Source: Heracleum sosnowskyi (taxonomy: Eukaryota; Streptophyta; Magnoliopsida; Apiales; Apiaceae). Taken from it: 64,000 nt of DNA. Each line of letters begins with the position of its first letter. Within the stretch, counting starts at the first letter, position 1. Below, one piece after another: positions 31,578 to 42,504 of this stretch. The translations under genes and the position numbers were made by a program. The notes under the pieces were generated by a model. That model did no database searches. It saw only the letters and a list, made by a program, of their open reading frames with translations, and had not been told where the DNA came from. The DNA lies in contig CM061235.1 of the NCBI GenBank assembly GCA_030848705.1, positions 131,385,228 through 131,449,227 of the forward strand, in the 5' to 3' direction.

Positions 31578-32742
31578 TGTGTAACATATATAATAAGATA
31601 AAGTTTTTATTAATTTTTCTAAAATTAATTATTAAGTGGTGCGAAAGAAAATAGGAAAGGGTGAGAACTTAATCTTGCCCTGGGATGAGATGTGAATGAA
31701 CAATGACTTTTAGCCGAGAAAAAACCATACTGATATAAAAGCTTAAAATCTTTATATTAGACACGTATAATAATGGTGATTCGCGTCCCCAACTGGCTCT
31801 ATTGATATCATAATTCATTTTCACTAGCATATTAAAATATAAAATACTCTATATAGTATATAGTATACTAACGTATAACCCCGTGCAAGGCATGGGTCTT
31901 AAAAAATAATAGATTAAAAAAATTTAATGTAAACGGAAAATATTAAAATAAAAAACAATTAATATGATATTAATTTAAACTTAAATATTAATTGAAACAC
32001 AAAAAAATATAAAACAATACAGATGGGGCTGATGAAGATAAATGAGGTATTATTAATATTATTTTATAATAAAATAATAATAATAAGGAGAAATAGAAAA
32101 TCTAACAAGTTTTAATTAAAAAAAGTAATCGTTCGTGATATTTGTAGAAATGTTTTAATTATATTAATTGTATTTATAAAAAAAATACGTTGACATGTTA
32201 AAAGAAGTAAGTTTTTTTTAATAAGGACAAATAGAAAATCTAATATGTTTTAATTAAAAAAAAAAGTAACTGCCCGCTATATTTTTAGATGTGTTTTAAT
32301 TATATTAATTGTATTTGTTAAAAAAATACGTTCACTTGTTAAAATAGGTAAGATTTTTTAATTTATTAAAATTATTAAAATATGTTATAAAATATATAAG
32401 TAAGGATTGCACTTGATATATTTGGAAAATAGAGATTTTAGTGTCCGTGATATTTTTGGAAAAAAGAGAGTAGATTTTGTTAGAAAAAAATGTTTTAACT
32501 ATAAAAGGCAACCATCTAGTTACTATTTTTATATTATTTTATTATTTATTAAATAAAATATTAAAATAAATAAGTAAGGATTGCACCTCATATTTTTGGA
32601 AAATATAGATTTTAGTGATAACAAATATAAAAGATAATATGTTTGTAATATGTTTTAATTGAAAGATAATTGCCATGATATTTTTGGAAAAGGAGTAGAT
32701 TTTGTTAGAAAAAATAATATTTTAATTATAAAAGGCAATCAT
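31578..32742. other. AT-rich Helitron-like remnants
   Basis: No gene. It contains a decayed Helitron 3'-end-like motif (CCCCGTGCAAGGCATGGGTC at about 31879-31898) and several blocks like GTAAGGATTGCACTTGATAT and TTTTTGGAAAAGGAG, typical of the Helitron family in this window. The junction to gypsy coding sequence is near 32742. Confidence 0.45.
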
Positions 32743-32752
32743 CATACAGAGA

Positions 32753-34446
32753 TTGATTCCTCATACAAAAACAAAATCAAGTGGAGCCGGTTTAGTGCTA
32801 CAAAGTCCTGATGGATTCCTCATAGAGTACGCACTAAAGCCGGACTTCCCAACGACAAATAATGAGGCTGAGTATGAAGCTCTGATAGCTGGTCTAGGGC
32901 TGGCTGGAGCCTTGAGAGTTAAAACTCTGAAAGTATGTGGAGATTCGAGGCTAGTGGTTTCCCAAGTAAATGGGGAATTTGAGGCCAGAGATGAAGTCAT
33001 GGCCAAGTACTTGAAACTTGTCAAGGCCATCATGACTCAGTTCGATGAATGCTATGTAGAGCACATTCCAAGGGAAGAAAACGTGAAGGCTGATGCCTTG
33101 TCTAAATTTGCTTCTTCCGAAATTGAAAATTATGCAGGAAGTGTCTACTTCCAAGTCCTGAGGACCCCAAGCATCAACGGAAAGTTGGTAGCACCCATTG
33201 ATGTTGGCGGTTGTTGGATTGATCCCATCAAATCTCATCTAGAAACTGGGTGGTTACCCAACGACACTTCAGAAGCACGAAAGTTGTACGTCAGAGCACT
33301 AAGGTATACCCTGATTGAGGGAATCCTATACAAGAAGTCTTTTATCATTCCATATCTGAAATGTTTAAGACCTCAAGAGGCAGAATTGGCCCTGAAGGAA
33401 GTACACGAAGGAATTTGTGGGCAGCACTTGGGGGGCAGAGCCCTTGCCCATAAAATCACTCGTCTAGGTTTCTATTGGCCAAACATACTTGCTGATGCTA
33501 AAAGCTATGTAAAGAAATGTGAACGGTGCCAGAAACATGCACCAGTGGTTAGGCAACCGCCAGAGATGATGACATCCATAAACTCACCAATCCCCTTTGC
33601 CATGTGGGGAATGGATATACTCGGGCCATTTCCAATAGCAAGTGCTCAACGAAAGTTCTTAATAGTAGCAATCGACTACTTCACCAAGTGGATTGAGGCT
33701 AAGCCATTAGCCAAGATAACCACCAAGCAAGTGATGCATTTCTTCTGGGAAAATGTGATATACAGATACGGGATTCCACGTATCTTGGTCACAGACAATG
33801 GAACTCAGTTTAACAACGATGAGTTTAAGAAATATTGTGATGAGAACGATATCAAGTTGCGCTTCACTTCTGTCGCCCATCCTCAAGCAAATGGGCAAGC
33901 TGAGGTTACAAATCGAATTATCCTAGATGGACTGAAGAAAAGAGTTGAACGCTCCAGAAACACTTGGGTAGACGAATTGCTCCCCATACTATGGGCATAT
34001 CGTACTACCTGCAAAGTCACCACTGGAGCTACCCCCTTTCTGTTGGCATATGGGGCAGAGGCAGTGGTTCCAGTGGAGATTACTCACACGTCTCCAAGAA
34101 TTGAGGCTTATGAGCCAGAAACAAATGAGGAAGGCTTGAGGCTGGCCTTAGATTTGATTGATGAATTTAGAGATGAGGCAAATGCCAAGATAGTTCAGCA
34201 TCAGAAATGAGCATCTTTCTATTACAACCTAAGGGTTAAAGAGAGATTCTTTCGATAATGAGATTTAGTCCTCCGAAAGATTGAGGCATCCGGAGTTGGA
34301 CAAAAAGGCAAGTTGGCCCCAAATTGGGAAGGACCATATCGCGTCAAGAACGTATTTGGTCGAGGCTCGTACAAGCTAGAAACCCTCGAAGGGCATGAGG
34401 TGCCAAGGACTTGGCATGCCTCAAATTTGAAAGTCTATTATGTTTA
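32753..34446 (+). pseudogene. Gypsy RNase H-integrase fragment with three stops
   Basis: The frame is open from 32753 to a TGA at 34208-34210 (485 codons), then continues in frame through TAA (34256) and TGA (34259) to a final stop near 34446. It begins inside an RNase H domain (SSGAGLVLQSPDG; NNEAEYEALIAGL; GDSRLVVSQV; NVKADALSKFAS). The integrase has the zinc motif region HLGGRALAHKITRLGFYWP...CERCQKH, and the catalytic D, D, E in MDILGPFP, VTDNGTQF and HPQANGQAEV. The GPY/F-like end (LAPNWEGPYRVKNV) lies after the stops. The element is inactive. Confidence 0.9.
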
Positions 34447-35219
34447 AAGTGTGTCCTGATTGGACTCACTACTAGGACAAATAGAAATAAGGTTCGATGA
34501 AATCATGAGCTTCCTAGAAAGCAAATTAAGGGTTGAAACCCCAGAAACCTAAGACATTCAGTCCAAACCCTATCATTCGATATGCTCAATGAAAGGCTTG
34601 AAGCCAAAACAAGACGGTATAAGACATAAAAGGCTTATGCAAATGTCAAGTTAGCCTCGAATAAGGCAAAATCGTCGTAAATGTGTAGGTCGCTCCACAC
34701 TTTACACCAAGACGATACTCGTGAAACACTAGTGATATTAAAATCCCCAAAAAAGGGTAGTAAGTCCCAGGTAAGGGATAAAAAGACCCCAAGTCTCGAA
34801 AAAGACCGGTATAACTTCTATGAAATCCTAGTGCATTATCATAGACGTTGGGAAGCGCGATCAGCCATTTTAAACCCAGAATCTTCAAAGAAAGCCCAGA
34901 ATCTTCAAAGAATTCTTCAAAACTTCAAGTAAGAAACCCAGAAAACGATGAGATTCAACAGAAAATCTCACCAGGAATCGCCTAGTGACCGGAAACCCAA
35001 CCGGTTAAGGAAGGGTAACCGTCTATAGCCAGTTAAGGCCCACAAATCCATTTATGGATTATAGAGATTAAAACCCAAATAATTTGGGTCTCAGGCAAAT
35101 TCGAAGCCCAAACAATAAAGGCCCAATAAGGCCCAAGGCTGGAATAATTTAAGTCCAATTAAAAATTGGGCTAGTTAAGGCCCAAGAAAAGAATGAAATT
35201 TGAAATATAGCCCATGCAA
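34447..35219 (+). other. Gypsy 3' non-coding region
   Basis: This lies between integrase and the tandem-repeat field of the gypsy fragment. No credible ORF on either strand. It has internal short repeats (CCCAGAATCTTCAAAGAA twice near 34876-34911) and many AAGGCCCAA words near 35090-35190. It is part of the element by position. Confidence 0.5.
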
Positions 35220-35960
35220 AATCAAAGATTTAAGGTCGAAAAGACATTAAATCGAAATCGTACGATCGAGGTCGAAAACATATGGGAAAACGAGGTCGAT
35301 TCCAACGACCTCGCTCCCAAATAAAGTCGAAAAATAATGAAATTGAGGTCGAAAAAACCTTAGAACGACATCGAAGGCTCGAAGTCGAAAATATACGAGG
35401 AATTGAGGTCGTTTCCATCGACTTCGCACCAAAAATCCAGTCAAAAAATTGAAAATTCGAGGTCGAAAAGACCCTAAATGAAGTCGACAGGTCAATGTCG
35501 AAAATAGCCTACGAAGTGAAGTCATCAACTTCGACCTCACAATCAATCGAGGTCGAAGATATACTAGAATCGAGGTCGAAATTGACCTATGATTCGAGGT
35601 CGAAACAAAAGACCTGGAACTAAAATCAAGGTCGAAGATATATGGCAAACGAGGTCGAACAGTTGAGGTCGAAAAAGACTTGGAAATCCTGGTCGATAGC
35701 TTCGACCTCACAACTGTTTGAAGTCGAAATCGAGGTCGAATGATCCTAGTCGAAATTGGCTGGGAAAATGAGGACGAGCCCCTAGACCTGGGACCAGAAT
35801 CGAGGTCGAAAAAAGGATGCTTGAGGTCGAACGATCCTGGTCGAAAATGACCGAGAATCTGAGGTCGAATCCTTCGACCTGGGACCATTCCTGGTCGAAA
35901 TCCTGGTCGAAAATGACCTAATTTGAGGTCAAAAATGCCCTAAAAATGGAAAATTTTGGG
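35220..35960 (+). repeat. Imperfect tandem repeats of AGGTCGAA type in gypsy 3' region
   Basis: Dozens of copies of GAGGTCGAAAATGACC-like units, in both orientations (AGGTCGAA and TTCGACCT), spaced roughly 15-40 bp over 0.74 kb. The field sits where Tat/Ogre-type elements are known to carry tandem arrays. The minus-strand open frame through it is repeat-driven and not a gene. Confidence 0.8.
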
Positions 35961-36006
35961 GGAAAACACGCTATAACTTCTACAAAAACCCCAAGGAGAT
36001 TTTCCC

Positions 36007-36023
36007 AGAAGTTGGGGGGCAAA
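36007..36023 (+). other. Polypurine tract, gypsy element
   Basis: AGAAGTTGGGGGGCAAA directly before the LTR at 36024, the expected place for the plus-strand primer, which marks 36024-36528 as a 3' LTR. Confidence 0.7.
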
Positions 36024-36528
36024 TGATATGGTCAGAAAAGTAATTATAGAAATATAATTGACTAGTCAAACAAAAGGCCGATATTTAAGGCCCGACACCC
36101 TAATTATTCGTTAATTTCGTAATTAATGAATAGGGAAAATATACAGCTCATAAAAAGAGTCCGAATTATGGCAAATTGGTCAAAGAAGGATCCAGAATCC
36201 CAATTAAAGGCAATTAATGAGTCATAGCCTTTATCAACAAGGAAAAGACTTATCCTGCAAGCAATACAATGCTTACCCAATATCAAAAAGGAGACTTATT
36301 CACTAAGACTCCTAAACATACCATAAATACTAGGCTCCAGACGCCTATATAAGGTCACTGATCCTACAATCAGAACTACGTCTTTGGCTTGATTCTCAAT
36401 AACGATTTGAGATACGTAGGCATCTTGTGAGGACCAATTTAGTCCGGAAACACGAGTGCAGCCATTAAAGCTCGAAACTCATTAATCCTAGCATTAAATT
36501 CACAAAGCACGTTTTTTAATCCACAACA
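36024..36528 (+). repeat. Gypsy 3' LTR
   Basis: 505 bp, beginning TGATATGG and ending ACAACA, homologous to 31040-31572. It is followed by AATAT (36529-36533). It contains TATATAAGG near 36349 as a possible TATA box. Differences from the 31040 LTR are numerous, so the two are not a recent pair. Confidence 0.85.
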
Positions 36529-36533
36529 AATAT

Positions 36534-39500
36534 GATTTTGATATATATAATCTTTTAATATACACAATCTTCTTAAATAAAAGTTTGATATGTACAATAT
36601 TTTATAATATAAAAAAATTTATTTATAGGAAAATTACCTAGATGTATCTCAGTTTTCATTCTTTTTTTTTTGAATTAACTGATTGACAAATAAACATATC
36701 TTTGGACGCTCCATGATCTATTCATACTAATTTATTTACTAATTTATCTATTCAAATAATTGAATAAACATAATCTATTCATACTAATTTATATTAACTG
36801 AACAAGAGTATAATTTGGTTAACCATTAACCCTTCCTTTTAGGTTATCAAATCGATAAGAGTTGTTAGATTTAATATTAAAAGTTATTCTATATACAAAA
36901 ATCTAAGGTCCGAATCTCATAAACAGTCCATTAAAATTAAACATTTATAAAAGTTATTTTATTCAAAAATTCAAGGTTTGATTTTCGCCAACAACATATT
37001 GACAATAAAATTTGTAATATTAGTTTTAAAATATAAATCAAGGTAAAATCCATCTTAAAAACTATTATTAAAAAAATTATATAATAAAATTTAATATTAA
37101 AGTTAAAATTTAAATAATAGTAAAACATTCAAAAATATTAAAATCTAAACAATAGCAAAATTTTCAAAACAACTCGTGTTTCGCATGGGCTATAAGTTAA
37201 TATTAAATATACTTTCATAAATTATTTTTAAACTGTTTTTTTCCTGAATTAAAATTTAACGTTTAAATTTTTATTCAGAGAAAAAATAATTTAAAAATAA
37301 GTTATAAAAGTATAGTTTATATACATCTTAGAATGTGTGTCAAGAAAAAAAATTTGTATAAAAATGAGTGGGACCGAGAATATTAAACAACCATATTTGT
37401 ATTGCACTCTCAATACATTGTATCATGTGAATTTCTCTTGGGGTGCTTTAAACCTATTAGAGCTTATTTTTAATTTTTATTTTATGGACAAAAAAAAGAG
37501 GAAAGGATCAATTCAAACTACGCTCTCTTGAAACATAATTTTTAAATGCAGGTCAAATTTGCTCGATGCATTTTGGTCATTTGGTGTATCATAATCCTTC
37601 ACTTGTTTTTTTGTGCAAATAGCATTTGCGAGGTTCATTTTAAGTGCGTTCATTTTCTAAATGCAATTTATGGATGCATTTACATAGCCTTGTTGATTAA
37701 AGTGATCTGATTAGTTTTAATTTGCATCATGAAATTGAGTTTGTCAATGTTACGTTAGCATATTAAGATTAACTAGCATAAAAGCTCGTGCGAGGCACGG
37801 ACCGCTAGTTTAAATTGTACTTATAAATTATTCTATTCAAGATCAATATCGTTTCAAGTATATGATTGATATATATATAGAGTTTTTCTTATTGATGGTA
37901 TATGTAGCTATTGGGTGCTTACTTAAGTATGTTCAAGTTTTTAATTTAGAAATTAATACGAGTATTACTAATAGCTGTCATGTTAGTTTACAATTTTTTT
38001 TGCGGGATAAAATAGATACTGGGTGTTCTAGATAAGTTTTAGAACATTGCAATCCAAAATTTTCTTCCAATTTTTCAAGATGTTACATTCTGGATAGTAG
38101 GTTTCATTACTGATTTTTATCAAAAGCCTTCGTAAATCTTCTAATACTCCACTTAGGTCTTGAGCTTTCAATTCTTAAAACTTTCTTTCTAACTCGTTCA
38201 TATCTTTTCTTGCAATTTGTTGATTTTAAGCATTCTATTCCTTTGTTTCGCTTCCTCTATCTTTCAGACTTTCAAAACATCGAATAATTCAGTTCCAAGT
38301 AATTAGCCCAAACGCAACAACTTGGGTAATCCACAAACCCACCCCAGGTTCCCAAAAGATCATGATTTGTTGGTGCAATTTGTAGTAATACTTTGTGTTA
38401 TAAACTGAACTAAAGTCCCAACTCTTCTTGATTTTGAGACTCGAGTGGTACAAACTCCCCCACTTAAACTCTTGACGTCATCGTTAGATCTGAATGGATA
38501 GCTCATAGGTCCAAGATCGTACATCTCTAGCGATTGTGAAATAATACTGGCTAGTTTATGTGCCCACCTCTGGACCTCAGTCCATTGTGGAATAATACCA
38601 CCAGTCTTCGTGTCCCCACCTCCAGTAACTTCCTGAATCAACCGTCGGTCAATTGGACCAAATGCAATAACGTGGGTAATCCACAAACCCACCACAGGTC
38701 TCCAAAAGATCATGATTGTTGGTGCACTTTGATTGTTGGTGCACTTAGTAGTTGTACTTTGTCTTATAAACTGGACTAAATCCCCCACATTTCTCAATAT
38801 GAGACTCATGTGTTATAATATGTTTTAATTTAATAATATTTCAATCTTTTGTCAATATTAGTTCTTTATATATATATATATATAATTTTCAAATACAATA
38901 ATTTTTTTTATTTTACTACTAAATTTTTAAAACGTAATTATGTTTAAATGACCTAGGCTTGTCTAACTGATAATAATATTAACATTCGTGAAATATTATT
39001 TGTTATTATAACTTCAATTCTCATATTTTGTTGCATGAACCCATGCAAGGCACGGTCATTTTCTAGTAATTAAAATAAAATTTTATTCTTTTCGGTTTGA
39101 ATATTTTATTTAGTTATATTTGTACATATTTTGTTCGTCTCGTTATAATATACTTACTTTAATTTATATAGATAATTTGATTGATCGGGACCTATGATTT
39201 TAAATAACTCGGGGTGTATAATGTGATCGATCCGATAATAAAATTTTTGTATGCTATATAATATTTTGTTTTCTAAAATTTGTTAATTGGACTATATATT
39301 TTTATCTATTTATTTTTTTACACAAATTAGTATCACCAAGTATTTTTCCAACCCAAATTTATGTGTTTATATTGTCTAACCTTTTCAACATGACCATATA
39401 ATTCGTTTAATTTTTTTGGTTTTACTATCTATTTAATTTTATTATCTCATCTTTTAAATTGTTTTAATTCAAAACAAATAATTTTCATATGTTATATATA

Positions 39501-41024
39501 TATGTATATATTAATCCAATTCCAAATAACTAATTATTTTCTTCCATAAAATGACATTAAAATTCATGTGATAATAATTAAAAATGTATCATATACACAA
39601 TGCATCCAGTCTAATTATAAATATACTCACTTTTATTATATCTATCTATTTATATTGTATTATTAAGACCAAAACATTGAAAGTTTTGTAGTCAATCGGT
39701 ACGGTACTCGTATTTTGGTATTTGCACTTTAGTTCTTTTGTTTTTACAACTTAACCTTAATTTATTAAAAACAACGATTTTGATCAAAATATAATGTAAT
39801 CGATCGGTTAGAATGATACTCATATTTTGATATTTGCACTTTAATCCCTTTACTTTTGAAACTTAACCTTGATTTATTAAAAACAACAATTTTAATTAAA
39901 ATATATTTTTTAAATACTGTCAAACACAAAATTCTTGAAACATAATTTAATCACGCTCAAACACAAACACATATGTCAATTCAACACCGAGTTCAACAAT
40001 CACATAAAACTATTTAAATTTAAGTTCATCCTCGTTAAAAAAAGTATAAATATAAAATAAATTATTAAAATACATATAAGATAACAAATTTAAAAGTCAT
40101 CTTTGCATTGCACCGACCCTATGCTTTTATACATAAGAAGAATATTCATAAATATCATGTATACATTTTATCGATATGTGCTATATAATAATGCTTATTG
40201 TAGAGATAGACATTCACCCCTTCCCGCCCAACCCCGATCCATTCTTTGCCCCATTTCGGGCGGAGAATTGTGAACCTTTTTGGCGATTGGGAAGAAATAT
40301 GTAAAAATTTCGGGGATATGGATGGGGTCAGGGATTAGTGTCTCCCTGCCACGCTTCCCGGTCCCCAATTTCTATATTTAACAAAAATATTATATATTTT
40401 CATGTATATTAAATAAATTATTGTGAATAAATATGATTTGTATATATTTTTATAGTTTAAACTTTCAATCCATTTTTCTAATTCAAAGTTTTCACATGTA
40501 GAATACAATTAAATTACAATAATATTTATTTTATCTCTTATTTTAAATAAATATTAATTTGAATTATTATTTAAAATATTAAATTAAACTCAAAATATAA
40601 ATTATATATCATGATTTATCAAACTAATTTTATTATAAAATTTTAAAGAGATTTTTTATAGAGATTTTATTGAAATTAATAAGTGTGATTTAATAATTTA
40701 AATATATTGTATAGTACAAGAAAAGTTAGACCCTTATATAGGAAAATAGAATATATTATAGTTAACGTTACACAGCTGGAATATTTATTTAAAACTAAAG
40801 GAAAGATAAAAATACACCACACTTAATATTGTTTTTGAAACTTAATATAAAAATTTTATAAGATTGGTAGTATATAGTTTTGTATGATATTTTAATAATT
40901 AAAAAATAAATATTATAAATATCATTTGCAAACATACTCTAAAAAATAATTTAAAAAATAAAATTTAATAAATATTATAAATCACCATGATTTTAATTAA
41001 AAGTTTAAATAATAATTAATATAG
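36534..41024. other. AT-rich region with decayed Helitron ends, no gene
   Basis: I see no gene. Helitron-3'-end-like motifs occur at 37168-37196 (CTCGTGTTTCGCATGGGC, plus strand, CTAG decayed), 37772-37803 (CGTGCGAGGCACG next to CTAG on both sides) and 39041-39066 (CCATGCAAGGCACGG, then CTAG/T). A family-like 5' end (AAAACATTGAAAGTTTTG) is at 39670-39687. A (TA)n run is at about 38868-38884. Around 40204-40375 is a GC-richer segment rich in CCCCG and CGGGG words, like ends of some plant DNA elements. Confidence 0.4.
38303..38815. repeat. Direct repeat pair about 350 bp apart
   Basis: The segment about 38303-38460 (GGGTAATCCACAAACCCACC; AAAAGATCATGATT; TTGGTGCA; TTATAAACTG) recurs at about 38652-38815 with roughly 80-85% match by eye. 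Intervening sequence is unique. No coding potential is convincing; the reverse-strand frame of 149 codons over it is not recognisable. Confidence 0.55.
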
Positions 41025-41049
41025 GATTAAGAATGATATGAGGTTTATG

Positions 41050-42352
41050 TGTTAGTAATGAATGACACTAAGAAACTAGACAGAGGGGTAGGGAAGGGGG
41101 GGGGGGGGGGGGGGGGTTGAATGGATAGTTTGAATGATTTTTGATTTCTTGAAACTAAAATGCTGTGAGAGATTTTGTTGTATAAAATGCGTAATGAAAA
41201 TAATAGAACACACACAATCACTTTAATCTACTTTGTATTAAGTAAATTAAATACTACAGCTTCCAAAATTTCACAAATGAAATTCTGGCTTCTAAACAAG
41301 AACAATGTTTTCTTGCTTTTCTTACAGAGAAAAGAGTGCTTGAATATTTTTATGTATTACTCTCTTACAGCTAACAATATGGTGTGCAAGATATATATAA
41401 CCTATACAAACTAGTGCACACTCCTATTTACACAGTTACCCCTCACTGTAAGTCCAACTTGTCCTGCCATAAGAAGTTAACTGTGTCAGGAAGAACCAAT
41501 TGCTTTTCGGAGTCTTTCCCGTTTCTGTAGCTGTTTGTCTCTTGTCTTTCTCTCCAAGTTTAGCTGTAGATTTGCCATCTATTCTTTGGACCACCTTACC
41601 AGAACAGATGCTTCAGTATTTGTCTCCTTTGAATTTTGGTTATGTACCTTGATTTGTCTTGTTATAAACGGCTAAGTGTTGATATCGTGAACTCCAGCAT
41701 TTCTCTGACTTCACGATATATCCTTTGAAGACTTCGCGACATAGCCTTTTTAAGGACTTCGCGGTCTAGCCTGTTTGAGGACTTCGCGACATAGCCTATT
41801 TGAGGACTTCGCGATCTAGGCTTTATGAGGACTTCGCGACATAGCCTTTTTAGGACTTCGCGATCTAGGCTCTTTGAGGACTTCACGATCCAGTACATTT
41901 TGACTTTGCTATATCAACACTTCACGATATGAGTAATGAAGACTTCACGACATAGTTCATTCAGGACTATGCGATCTCAGTACTTCACGACATGGATATT
42001 TTAGACTTCACAACATAGCTTTATTTTGACTTCACGGTATAGGGACTTAGAAAAACTTCCGCAACTTATTTCTTCAGGGCCTTATTCATCTCCATCCCGC
42101 TGCATGAACATTTCTGAACTTCTACCAGGATAATTATTCCATGGCCTATGTACATTCTAGATTGCAAGAAGTTTACTAAGCTCATTATAACTTTGAGCAT
42201 ACAAGATAAAGCTAAGTACATGAAAATAAGACAAGTACAGTAGAGACCTATACTATATCCCAGTGAAAGAGTTCACTAGGTCATGTAGAGTGACATAGTC
42301 ACAATGAGTAGGCTTGTTAATAGTGGTATTCAGACATGTCTTGAGCCTAACA
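41050..42352 (-). repeat. 3' LTR of copia copy B
   Basis: 1303 bp, TGTTAG...CTAACA. Homologous to the LTRs of A with many substitutions and small indels. It contains a 21-G homopolymer (41096-41116) where A has seven G, a TATA-like box near 41391-41399, and the TCGCGA array at about 41700-42045 with a repeat unit of the form GAGGACTTCGCGACATAGCC. Confidence 0.9.
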
Positions 42353-42366
42353 ATCTCCCCCAAATT
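42353..42366 (-). other. Polypurine tract, copy B
   Basis: AATTTGGGGGAGAT on the minus strand next to the 3' LTR, identical to copy A. Confidence 0.8.
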
Positions 42367-42504
42367 GTGAGTAAGAAACTTAGGCACAATTTCATGTCTG
42401 ATAACAAGCCTAACTTACATAAAAGGAATTAAATATCAGAGAGAACAATAGATGAACATTATGAACAGAGATTTGATTGCATACTGAAAGTGAAAGCTTA
42501 CAGA

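Larger units (their letters stand above)
32743..36528 (+). mobile_element. 5'-truncated Ty3/gypsy (Tat-type) element
   Basis: The 3' half of a gypsy element: RNase H, integrase, a long non-coding region with a tandem-repeat field, a polypurine tract and one LTR. Gag, protease and reverse transcriptase are missing. An RNase H of the aRH type directly before integrase and a repeat-filled 3' region suit the Tat (Ogre/Retand) branch. The left edge meets Helitron-like AT-rich DNA. Confidence 0.75.

Noticed and set aside
35247..35888. 213-codon minus-strand open frame
   Set aside because: It runs through the AGGTCGAA repeat field; the composition (R, S, F, P, D) is set by the repeat and there is no domain.
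38360..38809. 149-codon minus-strand frame
   Set aside because: It is built from the two copies of a duplicated non-coding segment; no domain is recognisable.
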